Positions 45,915 to 57,036 of a DNA stretch of 64,000 nt are shown piece by piece. The position numbers and the translations under genes were made by a program. This DNA comes from Siphonodentalium dalli. Taxonomy: Eukaryota; Mollusca; Scaphopoda; Gadilida; Siphonodentaliidae. Numbering within the stretch: position 1 is the first letter of the stretch; each line of letters begins with the position of its first letter. The notes below the pieces were generated by a model. It did not search any database. It saw nothing but the letters and a program-made list of their open reading frames with translations, and was not told the origin of the DNA. The stretch is taken from contig CP136062.1 in assembly GCA_032622095.1 (NCBI GenBank), forward strand, positions 152,576,875 to 152,640,874, given 5' to 3'.

Positions 45915-46135
45915 TATCTTCGTTGGGTTCGTCTTCATGTCGTCTACGTGGATCGTGGGCTTCTATTATCTTCATAGGTTGAGTTCGTCGTCCTGTCGTC
46001 TGCGTGGATCGTGGGCTTCTATTATCTTCATAGGTTGAGTTCGTCTTCCTGTCGTCTACGTGTATCGGGGGCTTCTAGTATCTTCATAGGTTGAGTTCGT
46101 CTTCCTGTCGTCTGTGCGTCTCGTATGCTCCTCGT
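45915..46135. repeat. 56-bp tandem repeat, about 3.7 copies
   Basis: GGTTGAGTTCGTCTTCCTGT, CGTCTRCGTGGATCGTGGGC and TTCTATTATCTTCATA repeat at exactly 56 bp (45927, 45983, 46039, 46095). Confidence 0.95.
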
Positions 46136-46260
46136 TTCGTCATAGGTTGAATTCGCTGTTCACTAGTTGAGCATATCGGCATGTCGTCTGCTGTCGTTGG
46201 GCGTGCCTCGTCGTCGATACATCGGGGATGCGTTGCTCGGAACTACAAGTATTTAGTTTA

Positions 46261-46637
46261 CCTTGTATTCACGGCCATCTCGCCGCTTCAACAGCCTAAA
46301 ATATCTTCGATCTGTCTCAATAGAACCATACACATATGGATATCATTGGAATCGGCTCCTTGACCACATTGTGATAGTTACAGTTATGCCCTGTGCCAAT
46401 GCATTCTCTTATATATGCGAGTCGACCATAGGTCGCCTCGCATATATAAGAGAATGCATTGGCCTAAAAAAAATCTTTTTTTAACACTTTTTACCATTTT
46501 TTCTTACATTCTTTAACAATTTTATAATTTTTAATGTGTTAAGCCAATGCATTCTCTTATATATGCGAGGCGACCTATGGTCGACTCGCATATATAAGAG
46601 AATGCATTGGCACAGGGCCGTTCTGTTGGGTAAAGGG
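46261..46637. mobile_element. piggyBac-like MITE, inverted copy
   Basis: This is the inverse of the element at 16769-17160, with the same double hairpin at about 46396-46464 and 46545-46613 and the same internal words (CTTCAACAGCCTAAAATATC). The right end TGTTGGGTAAAGGG is followed by TTAA (46638-46641). The left end is diverged (about 46257-46285), so its terminus is uncertain. Confidence 0.8.
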
Positions 46638-47106
46638 TTAATTAATGGCAGAACTATGAAATTAGTCCAGCGTCTATTCTTCTTGGTATATCTGCTGTCG
46701 TAATTGCCGAAACGTGCGTCGACTTCGAGAGTCTCAGTGGACATCTGATTCTTGGACTTCGTACTGACTTGAAAACTGTTTATTTATACACGTCTTCACT
46801 CTGGCGTGCTTCGGGGTTTTCTTTATGGTTGCTCGGCGGCCTGGCACGAATGCCGTCAGACGGTACAATCTTCGTGATTCTATCTGTAGATATGTACCAG
46901 GTGGTCACATGTGGTCAGCTTGTGGTAGGCTTGTCCATGCTATGTCGCCGAGTCCAAGATCCTATCTATAGATTGTTCGGTTCTGTCCACTTCGATGAGT
47001 ATAGCTAATGGAAGGTTCTCTACTTTTTGTCAGGGGCATTGTATGTTCTTGTCTCCCCTATATTTGAGATGGTGTCGTCTTGTTCGTGCTGCATATTGTC
47101 ACTATA

Positions 47107-47200
47107 TTATTGTTCACCTGGCACTATTTCCTGTTATGCCACGAACATTGCATAACACAATTTATAGAATGGGTTTATTGAATGGAATAAGGGCAGGATC
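47107..47200. repeat. Repeat, inverted partner at 53495-53580
   Basis: GGCACTATTTCCTGTTATG and ATTTATAGAATGGGTTTATT match the reverse complement of 53.5 kb over about 80 bp with few changes. Confidence 0.8.
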
Positions 47201-47608
47201 ATGTAATACAATTCAAACGTTACCTGTATCAGGGCCGGGAACATAATTATCTCAAAAATGGCGGAAGATATCACGCATGGTAATTTCGGCATTCATTTTT
47301 CTATATTGTAACCTATTACACCAATGAGTTCCCCCAACAAATTATCGGATACTGTAAACACGGGATAACGAACATATTTTAAGCAGATATTGTCGTTCAG
47401 ATGTCAGAAGTTCAAAAAATGTGACAGAATCACTTAACACTTATATCTTCTCAACAGTCATATCTATAATGCAAATAGATTCGTAGTGAGCTGGTAAAAA
47501 TATATACGTATCAATTTTGAGTTATTTATTGAGAAATGTGGCAGCAATTTCGATACAACGATGACATTGATTCACGGTCTATGTATACAGCTCAAAACAT
47601 TGGGTGTA

Positions 47609-48290
47609 ACGCAATTGAATTGCGCTTATGTGCAATTATTTACGCTGAAGCACAGTTAGTTGTACTATAATTCAATTGAGATTAAGAACAATTCAATTAC
47701 GCTTAAAGACACGGTTGGCCTTGGCGGTGGGTATCCTGTGAAAATATCCCCACCCGTCAAAAACCGCCACAAACAGAAAGATCATCAAAATGTAGATAGA
47801 CTTTGTCCGTATACAAATAAGAAATATCGCATAAACAGTATGTTATGGTCATATGTTTGACCATTGTTATGTAAACAAAAGCATAAAAAGTTACTTTTCT
47901 GGTGTTTGTTTATATTATGATGGTAAACATAAAGAGCGTTCTTTGTTGGTGAATACCTGATATGGAACTAATAAAGAGCGTTTATGCCAGTTGTGTGTGA
48001 TTAGCCAGTAGCATTGTGCTGTCTTCTGTAACACAATCAGGCTCTTGCTTAGGTAAAATATAGTAGGTCTTTGTGATAACATGCTGTTTATGCGATGGTC
48101 ATGGTATATATGAACGGAACTGTATGCGTTTTAATGTTTTTCTGTTTACGGTGTTAGGAACCAAGATGAATATTTTCGACAATTAAGGCCGCACGTGCCT
48201 TTAAGCGCAATTCATTTAACATTATGTGGACAGCAATTCCGCTTAATCGCAACTAAACACTCTGTAATTTCAGCTATTGATCACCATAAA
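47609..48290. mobile_element. Inverted-repeat MITE-like element
   Basis: AATTCAATTACGCTTAAAGA, CACG and GGCC at about 47687-47722 face the inverse at about 48184-48215 (GGCCGCACGTGCC, TTTAAGCGCAATTCATT). Further CAATT/CGCTTAA words extend both flanks. The interior has AAAGAGCGTT twice and no coding. Outer limits are uncertain. Confidence 0.5.
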
Positions 48291-48420
48291 CAAAACCCTG
48301 GCAAAACCTGATTATGAACCTCATTTGATCTTCGAGGGGGTGACAAAAACTTGTTATGGCTATTGTGCAATTAGATGGATATGTACGTAATTGCGTTTAA
48401 GCCCAATCTATATATATTAT

Positions 48421-49150
48421 ACTAGAAGGTGACCCGACTTCGTCCGGGCTTTGACCTTGAATTGTCTATTTTGAAGGCCAAGGTCAAGTGGGGTCACGAT
48501 TTGACCCGTCCAAAACACTGCCCGAACAAAAGTACCCGACAAAAGTACCAGTCTAAATCCATCCGGTTTCATCCGATTTGACCTTGAATTGATCATTTTG
48601 AAGGTCAGGTCTGGGTCACGATTTGACCCATCCAAAACACCCAGTGGACAAAAGTAACCCTATGTATAAAATTTCGTCGAAATACCATCAAAATTGGCGA
48701 TTTGACCTTGAATTGACCCTATTTCAAGGTCAAGGTCACGTCGCACAGGCAAATGAATATGCTTATGAGACTCCCCATACGAAAGTACCCCCACATACCA
48801 AGTTTCATCGAAATCCCGTGATATTCGGGCGTTTGACCTTGAAATGACCCGATTTCAAGGCCAAGGTCACGTCGCACGGGCAAATTAATATGCTTATGAG
48901 ACTCCCCATACGAAAGTACCCCCACATACCAAGTTTCATTGAAATCCCGTGATATTCGGGCGTTTGACCTTGAAATTACCCGATTTCAAGGTCAAGGTCA
49001 CGTCGCACTGGTAAATTAATAGGCCCATGTCACTCCCCAGCCGAAAATACCCACACATACCAAGTTTCATCGAAATCGGCTTGGCCGTTTTTGAGTCCAT
49101 CGATTACAGACAGACACACACACACACCCAGATCTTCCAAAATATATAAT
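48421..49150 (-). mobile_element. Helitron-like element with nuclear-receptor-type half-sites
   Basis: On the minus strand it ends GCCCGGACGAAGTCGGGTC, then ACCTT and CTAG followed by T (plus-strand ACTAG at 48421). The body has five units of about 125-131 bp, each starting TTTGACCTTGAA (48450, 48577, 48701, 48831, 48961) and carrying AAGGTCAAGGTCACG or a variant. The other end is CGAAATCGGCTTGGCCGTTT, then ACAGACAGACACACAC. No protein. Confidence 0.65.
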
Positions 49151-49152
49151 AG

Positions 49153-51956
49153 ACTAGCCGATGAGCCCGACGTTGTCCGGGCTATTCATAAACAAAATTT
49201 CAAGTCGATAGCTCTACCCGTTTCCGAGATCTGGTCTGCGCATGCGCGAAGCTGGCGTCGCACGGGCTCGGCGACCCGATAAAATTCGTATCCGGGGCAA
49301 GATACATTCACATAGCAAATTTCAAGTCGATAGCTCCACCCGTTTCCGAGATCTCGTCTGCGCATGCGCGAAGCTGGTGTCGAACGGGCTCGGCGACCCG
49401 ATACAATTCGTATCCGGGGCAAGATACATTCACATAGCAAATTTCAAGTCGATAGCTCCACCCGTTTCCGAGATCTCGTCTGCGCATGCGCGAAGCGGGC
49501 GCCGCACGGGCTCGACAATACGACAACGTTCACCGCCCGGTCAAACTACACACACGTACCAAGTTTCGTCCCGATCGGTCGAGAATCGTAGATTTGTATA
49601 AATGACAGACAGACAAACAAACAAACAAACAAACATACATACAGACAGAGGTCTTCAAAATATATATGAGATAGACTAGCCGATGAGCCCGACGTTGTCC
49701 GGGCTATTCAAAAACCAAATTTCAAGTCGATAGCTCTACCCAGCCCGAAATTTCAAGTCGATAGCTCTACCCGTTTCCGAGATCTGGTCTGCGCATGCGC
49801 GAAGCTGGCGTCGCACGGGCTCGGCGACCCGATAAAATTCGTATCCGGGGCAAGATACATTCACATAGCAAATTTCAAGTCGATAGCTCCACCCGTTTCC
49901 GAGATCTCGTCTGCGCATGCGCGAAGCTGGTGTCGCACGGGCTCGGCGACCCGATAAAATTCGTATCCGGGGCAAGATACATTCACATAGCAAATTTCAA
50001 GTCGATAGCTCCACCCGTTTCCGAGATCTCGTCTGCGCATGCGCGAAGCGGGCGCCGCACGGGCTCGCCAATACGACAACGTTCACCGCCTGGTCAAACT
50101 ACACACACGTACCAAGTTTCGTCCCGATCGGTCGAGAATCGTAGATTTGTATAAATGACAGACAGACAAACAAACAAACAAACAAACAAACATACATACA
50201 GACAGAGGTCTTCAAAATATATATGAGACTAGCCGATGAGCCCGACGTTGTCCGGGCTATTCATAAACAAAATTTCAAGTCGATAGCTCTACCCGTTTCC
50301 GAGATCTGGTCTGCGCATGCGCGAAGCTGGCGTCGCACGGGCTCGGCGACCCGATAAAATTCGTATCCGGGGCAAGATACATTCACATAGCAAATTTCAA
50401 TTCGATAGCTCCACCCGTTTCCGAGATCTCGTCTGCGCATGTGCGAAGATGGTGTCGCACGGGCTCGGCGACCCGATACAATTCGTATCCGGGACAAGAT
50501 ACATTCACATAGCAAATATCAAGTCGATAGCTCCACCCGTTTCCGAGATCTCGTCTGCGCATGCGCGAAGCGGGCGCCGCACGGGCTCGACAACACGACA
50601 ACGTTCACCGCCCGGTCAAACTACACACACGTACCAAGTTTCGTCCCGATCGGTCGAGAATCGTAGATTTGTATAAATGACAGACAGACAAACAAACAAA
50701 CAAACAAACATACATACAGACAGAGGTCTTCAAAATATATATGAGACTAGCCGATGAGCCCGACGTTGTCCGGGCTATTCAAAAACCAAATTTCAAGTCG
50801 ATAGCTCTACCCAGCCCGACGTTGTCCGGGCTATTCAAAAACCAAATTTCAAGTCGATAGCTCCACCCGTTTCCGAGATCTCGTCTGCGCATGCGCGAAG
50901 CTGGCGTCGCACGGGCTCGGCGACCCGATAAAATTCGTATCCGGGGCAAGATACATTCACATACCAAATTTCAAGTCGATAGCTCCACCCGTTTCCGAGA
51001 TCTCGTCTGCGCATGCGCGAAGCTGACGTCGCACGGGCTCGGCGACCCGATAAAATTCGTATCCGGGGCAAGATACATTCACATAACAAATTTCAAGTCG
51101 ATAGCTCCACCCGTTTCCGAGATCTCGTCTGCGCATGCGCGAAGCGGGCGCCGCACGGGGTCGCCAATACGACAACGTTCACCGCCTGGTCAAACTACAC
51201 ACACGTACCAAGTTTCGTCCCGATCGGTCAAGAATCGTAGATTTGTATTAATGACAGACAGACAAACAAACAAACAAACAAACATACATACAGACAGAGG
51301 TCTTCAAAATATATATGAGATAGCCGATGAGCCCGACGTTGTCCGGGCTATTCAAAAACCAAATTTCAAGTCGATAGCTCCACCCGTTTCCGAGATCTCG
51401 TCTGCGCATGCGCGAAGCTGGCGTCGCACGGGCTCGGCGACCCGATAAAATTCGTATCCGGGGCAAGATACATTCACATACCAAATTTCAAGTCGATAGC
51501 TCCACCCGTTTCCGAGATCTCGTCTGCGCATGCGCGAAGCTGGCGTCGCACGGGCTCGGCGACCCGATAAAATTCGTATCCGGGGCAAGATACATTCACA
51601 TAGCAAATTTCAAGTCGATAGCTCCACCCGTCTCCGAGATCTGGTCTGCGCATGCGCGAAGCTGGCGTCGCACGGGCTCGGCGACCCGATAAAATTCGTA
51701 TCCGGGGCAAGATACATTCACATAGCAAATTTCAAGTCGATAGCTCCACCCGTTTCTGAGATCTCGTCTGCGCATGCGCGAAGCGGGCGCCGCACGGGCT
51801 CGCCAATACGACAACGTTCACCGCGGTCAAACTACACACACGTACCAAGTTTCGTCCCGATCGGTCGAGAATCGTAGATTTGTATAAATGACAGACAGAC
51901 AAACAGACAAACAAACAAACATACATACAGACAGAGGTCTTCAAAATATATATGAG
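49153..51956 (-). mobile_element. Head-to-tail array of five Helitron-like elements
   Basis: Plus-strand ACTAG junctions at 49153, 49675, 50228 and 50746, plus a damaged one at 51319, divide five units of 518-638 bp. On the minus strand each starts TCTCATATATATTTTGAAGA, then has GTCTGT/GTTTGTTT microsatellite, CGATTCTCGACCGATCGGGA, three or four 122-bp repeats, and ends with the hairpin GCCCGGACAACGTCGGGC, TCATCGG, CTAG. The next unit begins directly with TC. TC start, hairpin and CTAG fit Helitron/HINE architecture. The many open frames across it come from stop-poor repeats: 122 is not a multiple of three. Confidence 0.75.
51408..51774. repeat. 122-bp tandem repeat, best-preserved four units
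   Basis: Units start at about 51402, 51524, 51646 and 51768. Each contains CTGCGCATGCGCGAAGC, GTCGCACGGGCTCGGCGACC, GGGGCAAGATACATTCACAT and TTTCAAGTCGATAGCTCCAC. Similar units occur three at a time in the other four elements of the array. Confidence 0.95.
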
Positions 51957-52935
51957 ACTAGCAGATTAGCCCGCCACTGGCGGGATTGGTCCCATGGCTT
52001 TGGTCGATCCATTAATTTTTGTTTTTCAAGGTAACCCCGTACAGGCACGCCGAAAAAAATATTCCCCGTCCAGAGTTGACAAATAATTATTTTGTTTTTA
52101 TAAATTTTAAATTGCGGAAAAATTTACCCGATGAAATCCCCCCCTTCCTAGGAACGACAGACAACGCATTCTTTGTTTTTCTTTTTTTTTAACCTGCCCG
52201 TACCCGTCCTAATGTCAAGGTCAAGTCGGGTGACAATTTAACCCGTCCATGACACTTCCCGTAGACACCAAGTTTGAGCTCAATCGGTCCGAGTCTATAA
52301 AGGACACACACATATATATCATTTGTGGGTACCCGTTTCAAGGTGAAGATCACCTCGGGCGGAAAAACTTACCCGATAAAAATCTCCCCCGTTACTTGGA
52401 ACTCCTAAGTACGAAATTATGTACGAAATTTCGCCTCGAGACGCTCAATGGAGCCGTATTTATACTCATCGTGTATATAGACGCTCAGTACGATAACATT
52501 GTATTGAACTGAAAACAAACGCTTCCCGTCCTGAAATCATCTCTCTGCATAATATTTCGAGGGATAAAATTGCATTGAATTGAAAACAAACGCCGGCTTC
52601 CCGTCGTGAAAATCTCTCTGCATAATATTTCTAGCGACAGGCTACAATCTCTCTGCAGATGCTAATAACGTTGAATGGTAAACAAAACGCTCTTTATAGC
52701 GATGTGTCAAAAACAAACGCTCATTAAATTATGACTTGATTAACGCCCGCCGTGCCTTTGCGGTGATTTGGGAGTGGATAAAGGGTGCTCTGAGCTTCTC
52801 CAAAACGCGACCAAGGCGGTGTCGGTGATATTCTACACTTACATACGAAATTTTAGCTCAATCTGTACACGCGTTTTGGATTCTATGAAGTACACACACA
52901 CATATATACGAAGTCTCAAAATATATAGTATAGAC
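51957..52935 (-). mobile_element. Helitron-like element, fourth core type
   Basis: It abuts the array. The minus-strand 3' end is the perfect hairpin CCCGCCAGTGGCGGG followed by CTAATCTG and CTAG. The body has AAGGT...AACCCCGT and GACCCGTCC-type units plus two CAATCGGTCC or TCAATCTGTACACGCG blocks followed by ACACACACATATAT. The far end is near GACAGATAAGAG at about 52935. Confidence 0.5.
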
Positions 52936-53494
52936 AGATAAGAGTAGGATCTGTCCGTCCGTCTGCATTTTTCTCCCAGACTGCTGGTCCGTTTGATGTG
53001 ATAGGTACCCTGGCGGAGGTTAGAACGGCGTTATTTAAAAAATTTGATTTAAAAGAAAACTTAAATAAATAACAACAAAACAAAACAAATACGCTCACTA
53101 TGGGCCTATTTCAGCACCAGATACACGCTCTTTATAGATGGGTTTTCATCCAAAGGAATAAAACGTATGAGTCCACTATGGGCTTATATCAGAACCAAAT
53201 GAGTCCAATATGAACCAATGTCAATATTTAGGTCCAATATGAACCTAAATATTTAGGTCCAATATGGACACTCGGGGGTGGGGGGCACAGGCCCCTAACG
53301 CACAAAGTGGCCACAGCTCCCCCCCCCCCCGACGCTGAATAAAGGCTCCCTTCGTGAGTTTGTTTCAGTTAGTTATTAATAAACCTGAAAACGGCCTCCC
53401 ATATATACATATATATCAGAATGAATGTCATGGCGGCATGTGCGGATACATTGACTCTGACATAATATTATAAAACACTTTATTACATTATCCT

Positions 53495-53580
53495 CCCCTT
53501 ATTCCATTCAATAAACCCATTCTATAAATTGTTATATGAAACGTTCGTTCGTTTCATAACAGTAAATAGTGCCATAGTCT
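53495..53580. repeat. Repeat, inverted partner at 47107-47200
   Basis: CCCTTATTCCATTCAATAAA and CCCATTCTATAAATTG followed by ACAG-AAATAGTGCC are the inverse of the 47.1 kb block. Confidence 0.8.
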
Positions 53581-53864
53581 GGTCGTTGAAGCATTTTACC
53601 TAGAACAAATTTATGACAAGCTGCTTTGGTTCATTCCGTCGGGCAGAGTCGGGGGGACAACATATCCAAAATCCGCTATAATCCGCTTTGGGGAAATTTT
53701 TTTAGAGCATTTTGAAAAAAGGTCCTATTAATTGTTTTTATGTATGATATACACTTGAATGGTTTTTATATTAAAGTTATACAGATGGCAGGAACGTGCA
53801 ACATAAACATATTACCACTGTTGTCAAGACAGACTTGTCATTTCGTGTACAATTCGATTGTCAA

Positions 53865-54430
53865 AATTCAAAATGGCGGACAAAATGGCGAAAGTGGTAA
53901 AATTGACAAATTTCGCTAACTTTTACCCGATCGTTTCCATTTATACGAAATTTGGTTTAAATGTCAATTTGTGGCAAAAATATACCATTTTAATTCATTA
54001 TCTGATAATTGTGAGCCATATCACGGGGGTTTGGGAATTTGGGCTCTTCAGTGTCCCTCAAATTCGAAATAGATGTACTAAATTTCGAAGAAAAATCTAT
54101 TATTATTTTAATGCCCAAAATAACCACAAATCGAACACACCAGTGTACTGAATACTCATTATATGTCAGATATGAACCAATTGTGTCCATTTTAGCAGAA
54201 ATGAGGCTATCACTTCCCAAAATAGGGACAAACTGGCTACCGAAAGTAGTAAAATTGGGAAATTTTCGCTAAAGTTTACCAGATTGTTTCCATTTAGACG
54301 AAAATTTTGATGTAATTACTAGCACCACACTAAATGATGTCGTATCCTAATCCGATAACAATGAGCTATATGTCGAGAATTTGTACCTATGTGTCGCAAA
54401 ATGGCAGCGAAAATTGCGATCAAAAGTCAA
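53865..54430. repeat. Diverged tandem repeat, about 345-bp unit
   Basis: GTGGTAAAATTGACAAATTT with CGCTAACTTTTACC at about 53890 returns as GTAGTAAAATTGGGAAATTT with CGCTAAAGTTTACC at about 54246. A weaker third start lies near 54400. Non-coding. Confidence 0.6.
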
Positions 54431-54489
54431 TTTTTTTTAATTTTGTCATTGATTTGTAACTAAATCTTCTCATATTGAATATAACTTGA

Positions 54490-55250
54490 TGAGTGTCCAA
54501 GGCAACCGAACTAGTATCGAAATACATACAATGACTGTCCAAACCACTTAACGGGTGTCCCGAACCATCTGAGACGGGTAAAACCACGCAACGGGTGTCT
54601 CAACCACATTCTTAATAATAAAATAAATTAATCGGTGGCGTCCCAAATCAGCCAACTAGTGACAAAACAACATAATATGTATCATAGTCCACACAAATAG
54701 TGTCACAAACCATCCAAAGAGTGCCCAAACCAGTCCAATTTGTGTTCCATACCATCCAACGATTGCTATATGTCACCCATCGAATGTCCCAATTCATACA
54801 CGTGCATGGTGTCCCAAACCATACAAATGGGTGTCTCAAGCCAACAGATGATTGTTCCTAATCATCCAAGGAGTGTTCCAAGCCACAAGCTGATTGTATC
54901 AGACCACCAGAAGTGTCTAAAACTTCCAACTAGTATCTCAAATCACCCGCTGAATGTCCCACATCATATGATCTAATGAGTGTCACAAACTAGTGTACAA
55001 AACCGTCCATCAAATATATCAAACCATGTTTTGGGAAACTCATTGGATGGTTTGATAAACTCACTTCATCGTCTTAAATACTCGATGGAGGGTTTTGTAC
55101 ACTACTGTGGATGTATTGAGATGGCAGATGGTAGTTGGATTATAACACATTTCCAGTTGGATGGACATGGAACTCATTGGATGGTTTGTGATGCTAGTTT
55201 TATGGTTTGGGTCACCCGCTGTGTGATTTGTGACTTCAGTTAGACGGTTT
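54490..55250. repeat. CCAAACCATCCAAC-type array that switches strand
   Basis: About 20 short units of 20-24 bp, close to GTGTCCCAAACCATCCAACG, run to about 55030. After that the reverse complement (TTGGATGGTTTG) dominates to 55250. Units are degenerate. Non-coding. Confidence 0.65.
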
Positions 55251-55410
55251 TGGGGCACAATTACAGTACAAATCCCGTGTTTTATTCAAAACCACGCGTG
55301 GCCAACGTTTTAATACGGAAAAAACACGGTAAAATCGCGCGTGGTCAACTTCAGAAAAATGACCAGCGTGTTCAAAAACAGTCTGAACACGGCGTGTACA
55401 TGCCGTGGTC

Positions 55411-56440
55411 ATCTGAGTGCACGCCGTGGTCATCCGTGTTGAAGTCGTGTTCATGTCGTGTTAATAGCGTGGTCAGCCGTGTTTACGGCGTGGTCTTCAC
55501 CCCAGTGCAGAGCGGCATCTACTTTTTTCAGGGACAGTGCGGGAGGTGTGAATAATCCGCGACATCAAAGAGTTGCCGCAGTATTACTTGCGGTAGGATT
55601 TGTTCGGGTATATTTGGCCCCGATTGAGTTCGTCAATGAATAAAGAATTGTCAGATAAAATCTTTTATAATAAAAAACAATTGCATATATTGAATTATAT
55701 ATATATATATGCATATTTGTTAATCCCTGTCAAAGGCCTTTATGTCCGTGTCATGTTTTGTTGTCGCATTTTATTTTAGTTGGCATTACTATTTTCTTGT
55801 GTTTGTTCATATTACATGAACGAAAATGGTTTCGGTAGTTTGTGCGGCGATATCGTGTTCTAACAAATGGCTGAAAAATTGGATATAACATTACAAAAAT
55901 TCATAAGCTAAAGACATATTATGCACTCTGAGTGCACTCCGTGGTCATCCGTGTTGAAGTCGTGGTCATCCATGTTAATAGCGTGGTCAGCAGTGTTTAC
56001 CCCGTGGTCTGCATCCCAATGCAGAGAGGCACCTACTCTTTTCCGGGACAGTGCGGGAGATGTGAATAGTCCGCGACATCAAAGAGTTGCCGAAGTATTA
56101 CTTGCGGTAGACTTTTTTAGGGTATATTTGGCCCGGATTGATTTCGTCAATGAATAAAGAATTGTCAGATAAAATCTTTTATAACAAAAAACAATTTCAT
56201 ATATTGAATTATATATATATATGCATATTTGTTTATCTGTGTCTATATGTCTTTATATCCGTGTCATGTTTTGTTGTCGCATTTTATTTTAGTTGGCATT
56301 ACTATTTTCTTGTGTTTGTTCATATTACATGTACGCAAATGGTTTCGGTAGTTTGTGCGGCGATATCGTGTTCTAACAAATGGCTGAAAAATTGGATATA
56401 ACATTAAAAAAATTCATAAGTTAAAGACATATTATGCACT
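55411..56440. repeat. Two-copy tandem repeat, about 511-bp unit
   Basis: Unit 1 starts CTGAGTGCACGCCGTGGTCA (about 55415) and unit 2 CTGAGTGCACTCCGTGGTCA (about 55926). Both contain CGACATCAAAGAGTTGCCG, TTCGTCAATGAATAAAGAAT and the ATGGTTTCGGTAGTTTGTGC block. Identity is about 90%. A third partial copy follows at 63420. Confidence 0.9.
55826..55888 (+). other. THAP-like N-terminal peptide, repeated
   Basis: ATG at 55826 opens MVSVVCAAISCSNKWLKNWI then stop; identical peptides start at 56339 and 63513. M-x-x-x-x-C-A-A-x-x-x-C-S-N resembles the start of a THAP zinc finger (C-x(2-4)-C, then Asn and a basic residue). No C-terminal half (C-x2-H or AVPTIF) was found, so at best this is an isolated first-exon remnant carried in the repeat. 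Confidence 0.3.
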
Positions 56441-56824
56441 TGTTCGGGCGCGTGAAACTGGGGGAATGTAGAATTCTACTAACATTGCCGAAAATCTCAA
56501 ACAAATCGACCGTACCACTTCATAGAAAACATCGTCTGAACTACGCTCAATTGTAAATATTTACTTCCCGATTCGGGACGCAACTATCGGCGGTAAATTA
56601 ACACAAATGATTTCGCCATCGGGGGGGGGGGGGTCACTGTATTTAATGAATATATAAGAATTGCGGTGTGTTTTGTCAATTTGGATATAATATTTGTAAA
56701 AATAACTACTTTCAGCACGATTATTCTCCATTTCTATTTGATCACCCTACCGGAGTGTTTCACATCATTTTAACATTTCGAATTTAATGTTCAAAACGTA
56801 ACTAAAGTTTTAAATTTTAATTTT
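56250..56824. repeat. Direct repeat, left copy (right copy 63424-64000)
   Basis: Base-for-base the same as 63424-64000 apart from the length of a G run (13 versus 15). The offset is 7174 bp. The right copy is cut by the window end. Confidence 0.95.
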
Positions 56825-57036
56825 CATAAATTGTTTTGAAAACTCGGATCCAAATTTATAAATAAAATTTAGTTTTTCCAAATTTAATTTTAAATGCTCA
56901 TTTTCAACAATTAATAAAATGTTCAAGAATTGTCAATATCAAAGTAATTTCATATATATGCACATATACATATTTGAGGACTCACAGCGAAAGGAGTACA
57001 GTTACAACGGCGGGGGTCCCAGTAAAAAGAAGGAAT

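Noticed and set aside
50891-51448. 185-codon plus-strand frame (and many antisense frames) across the 49-52 kb array
   Set aside because: Frames exist on both strands because the 122-bp repeat lacks stops; 122 is not a multiple of three, so each unit is read in a new frame. No protein motif.
55381-55440. Short GC-rich CGTGGTCATC/CCGTGGTCA words as an operator or promoter
   Set aside because: They are internal words of the 511-bp tandem repeat and neighbouring degenerate repeat, with no nearby gene.
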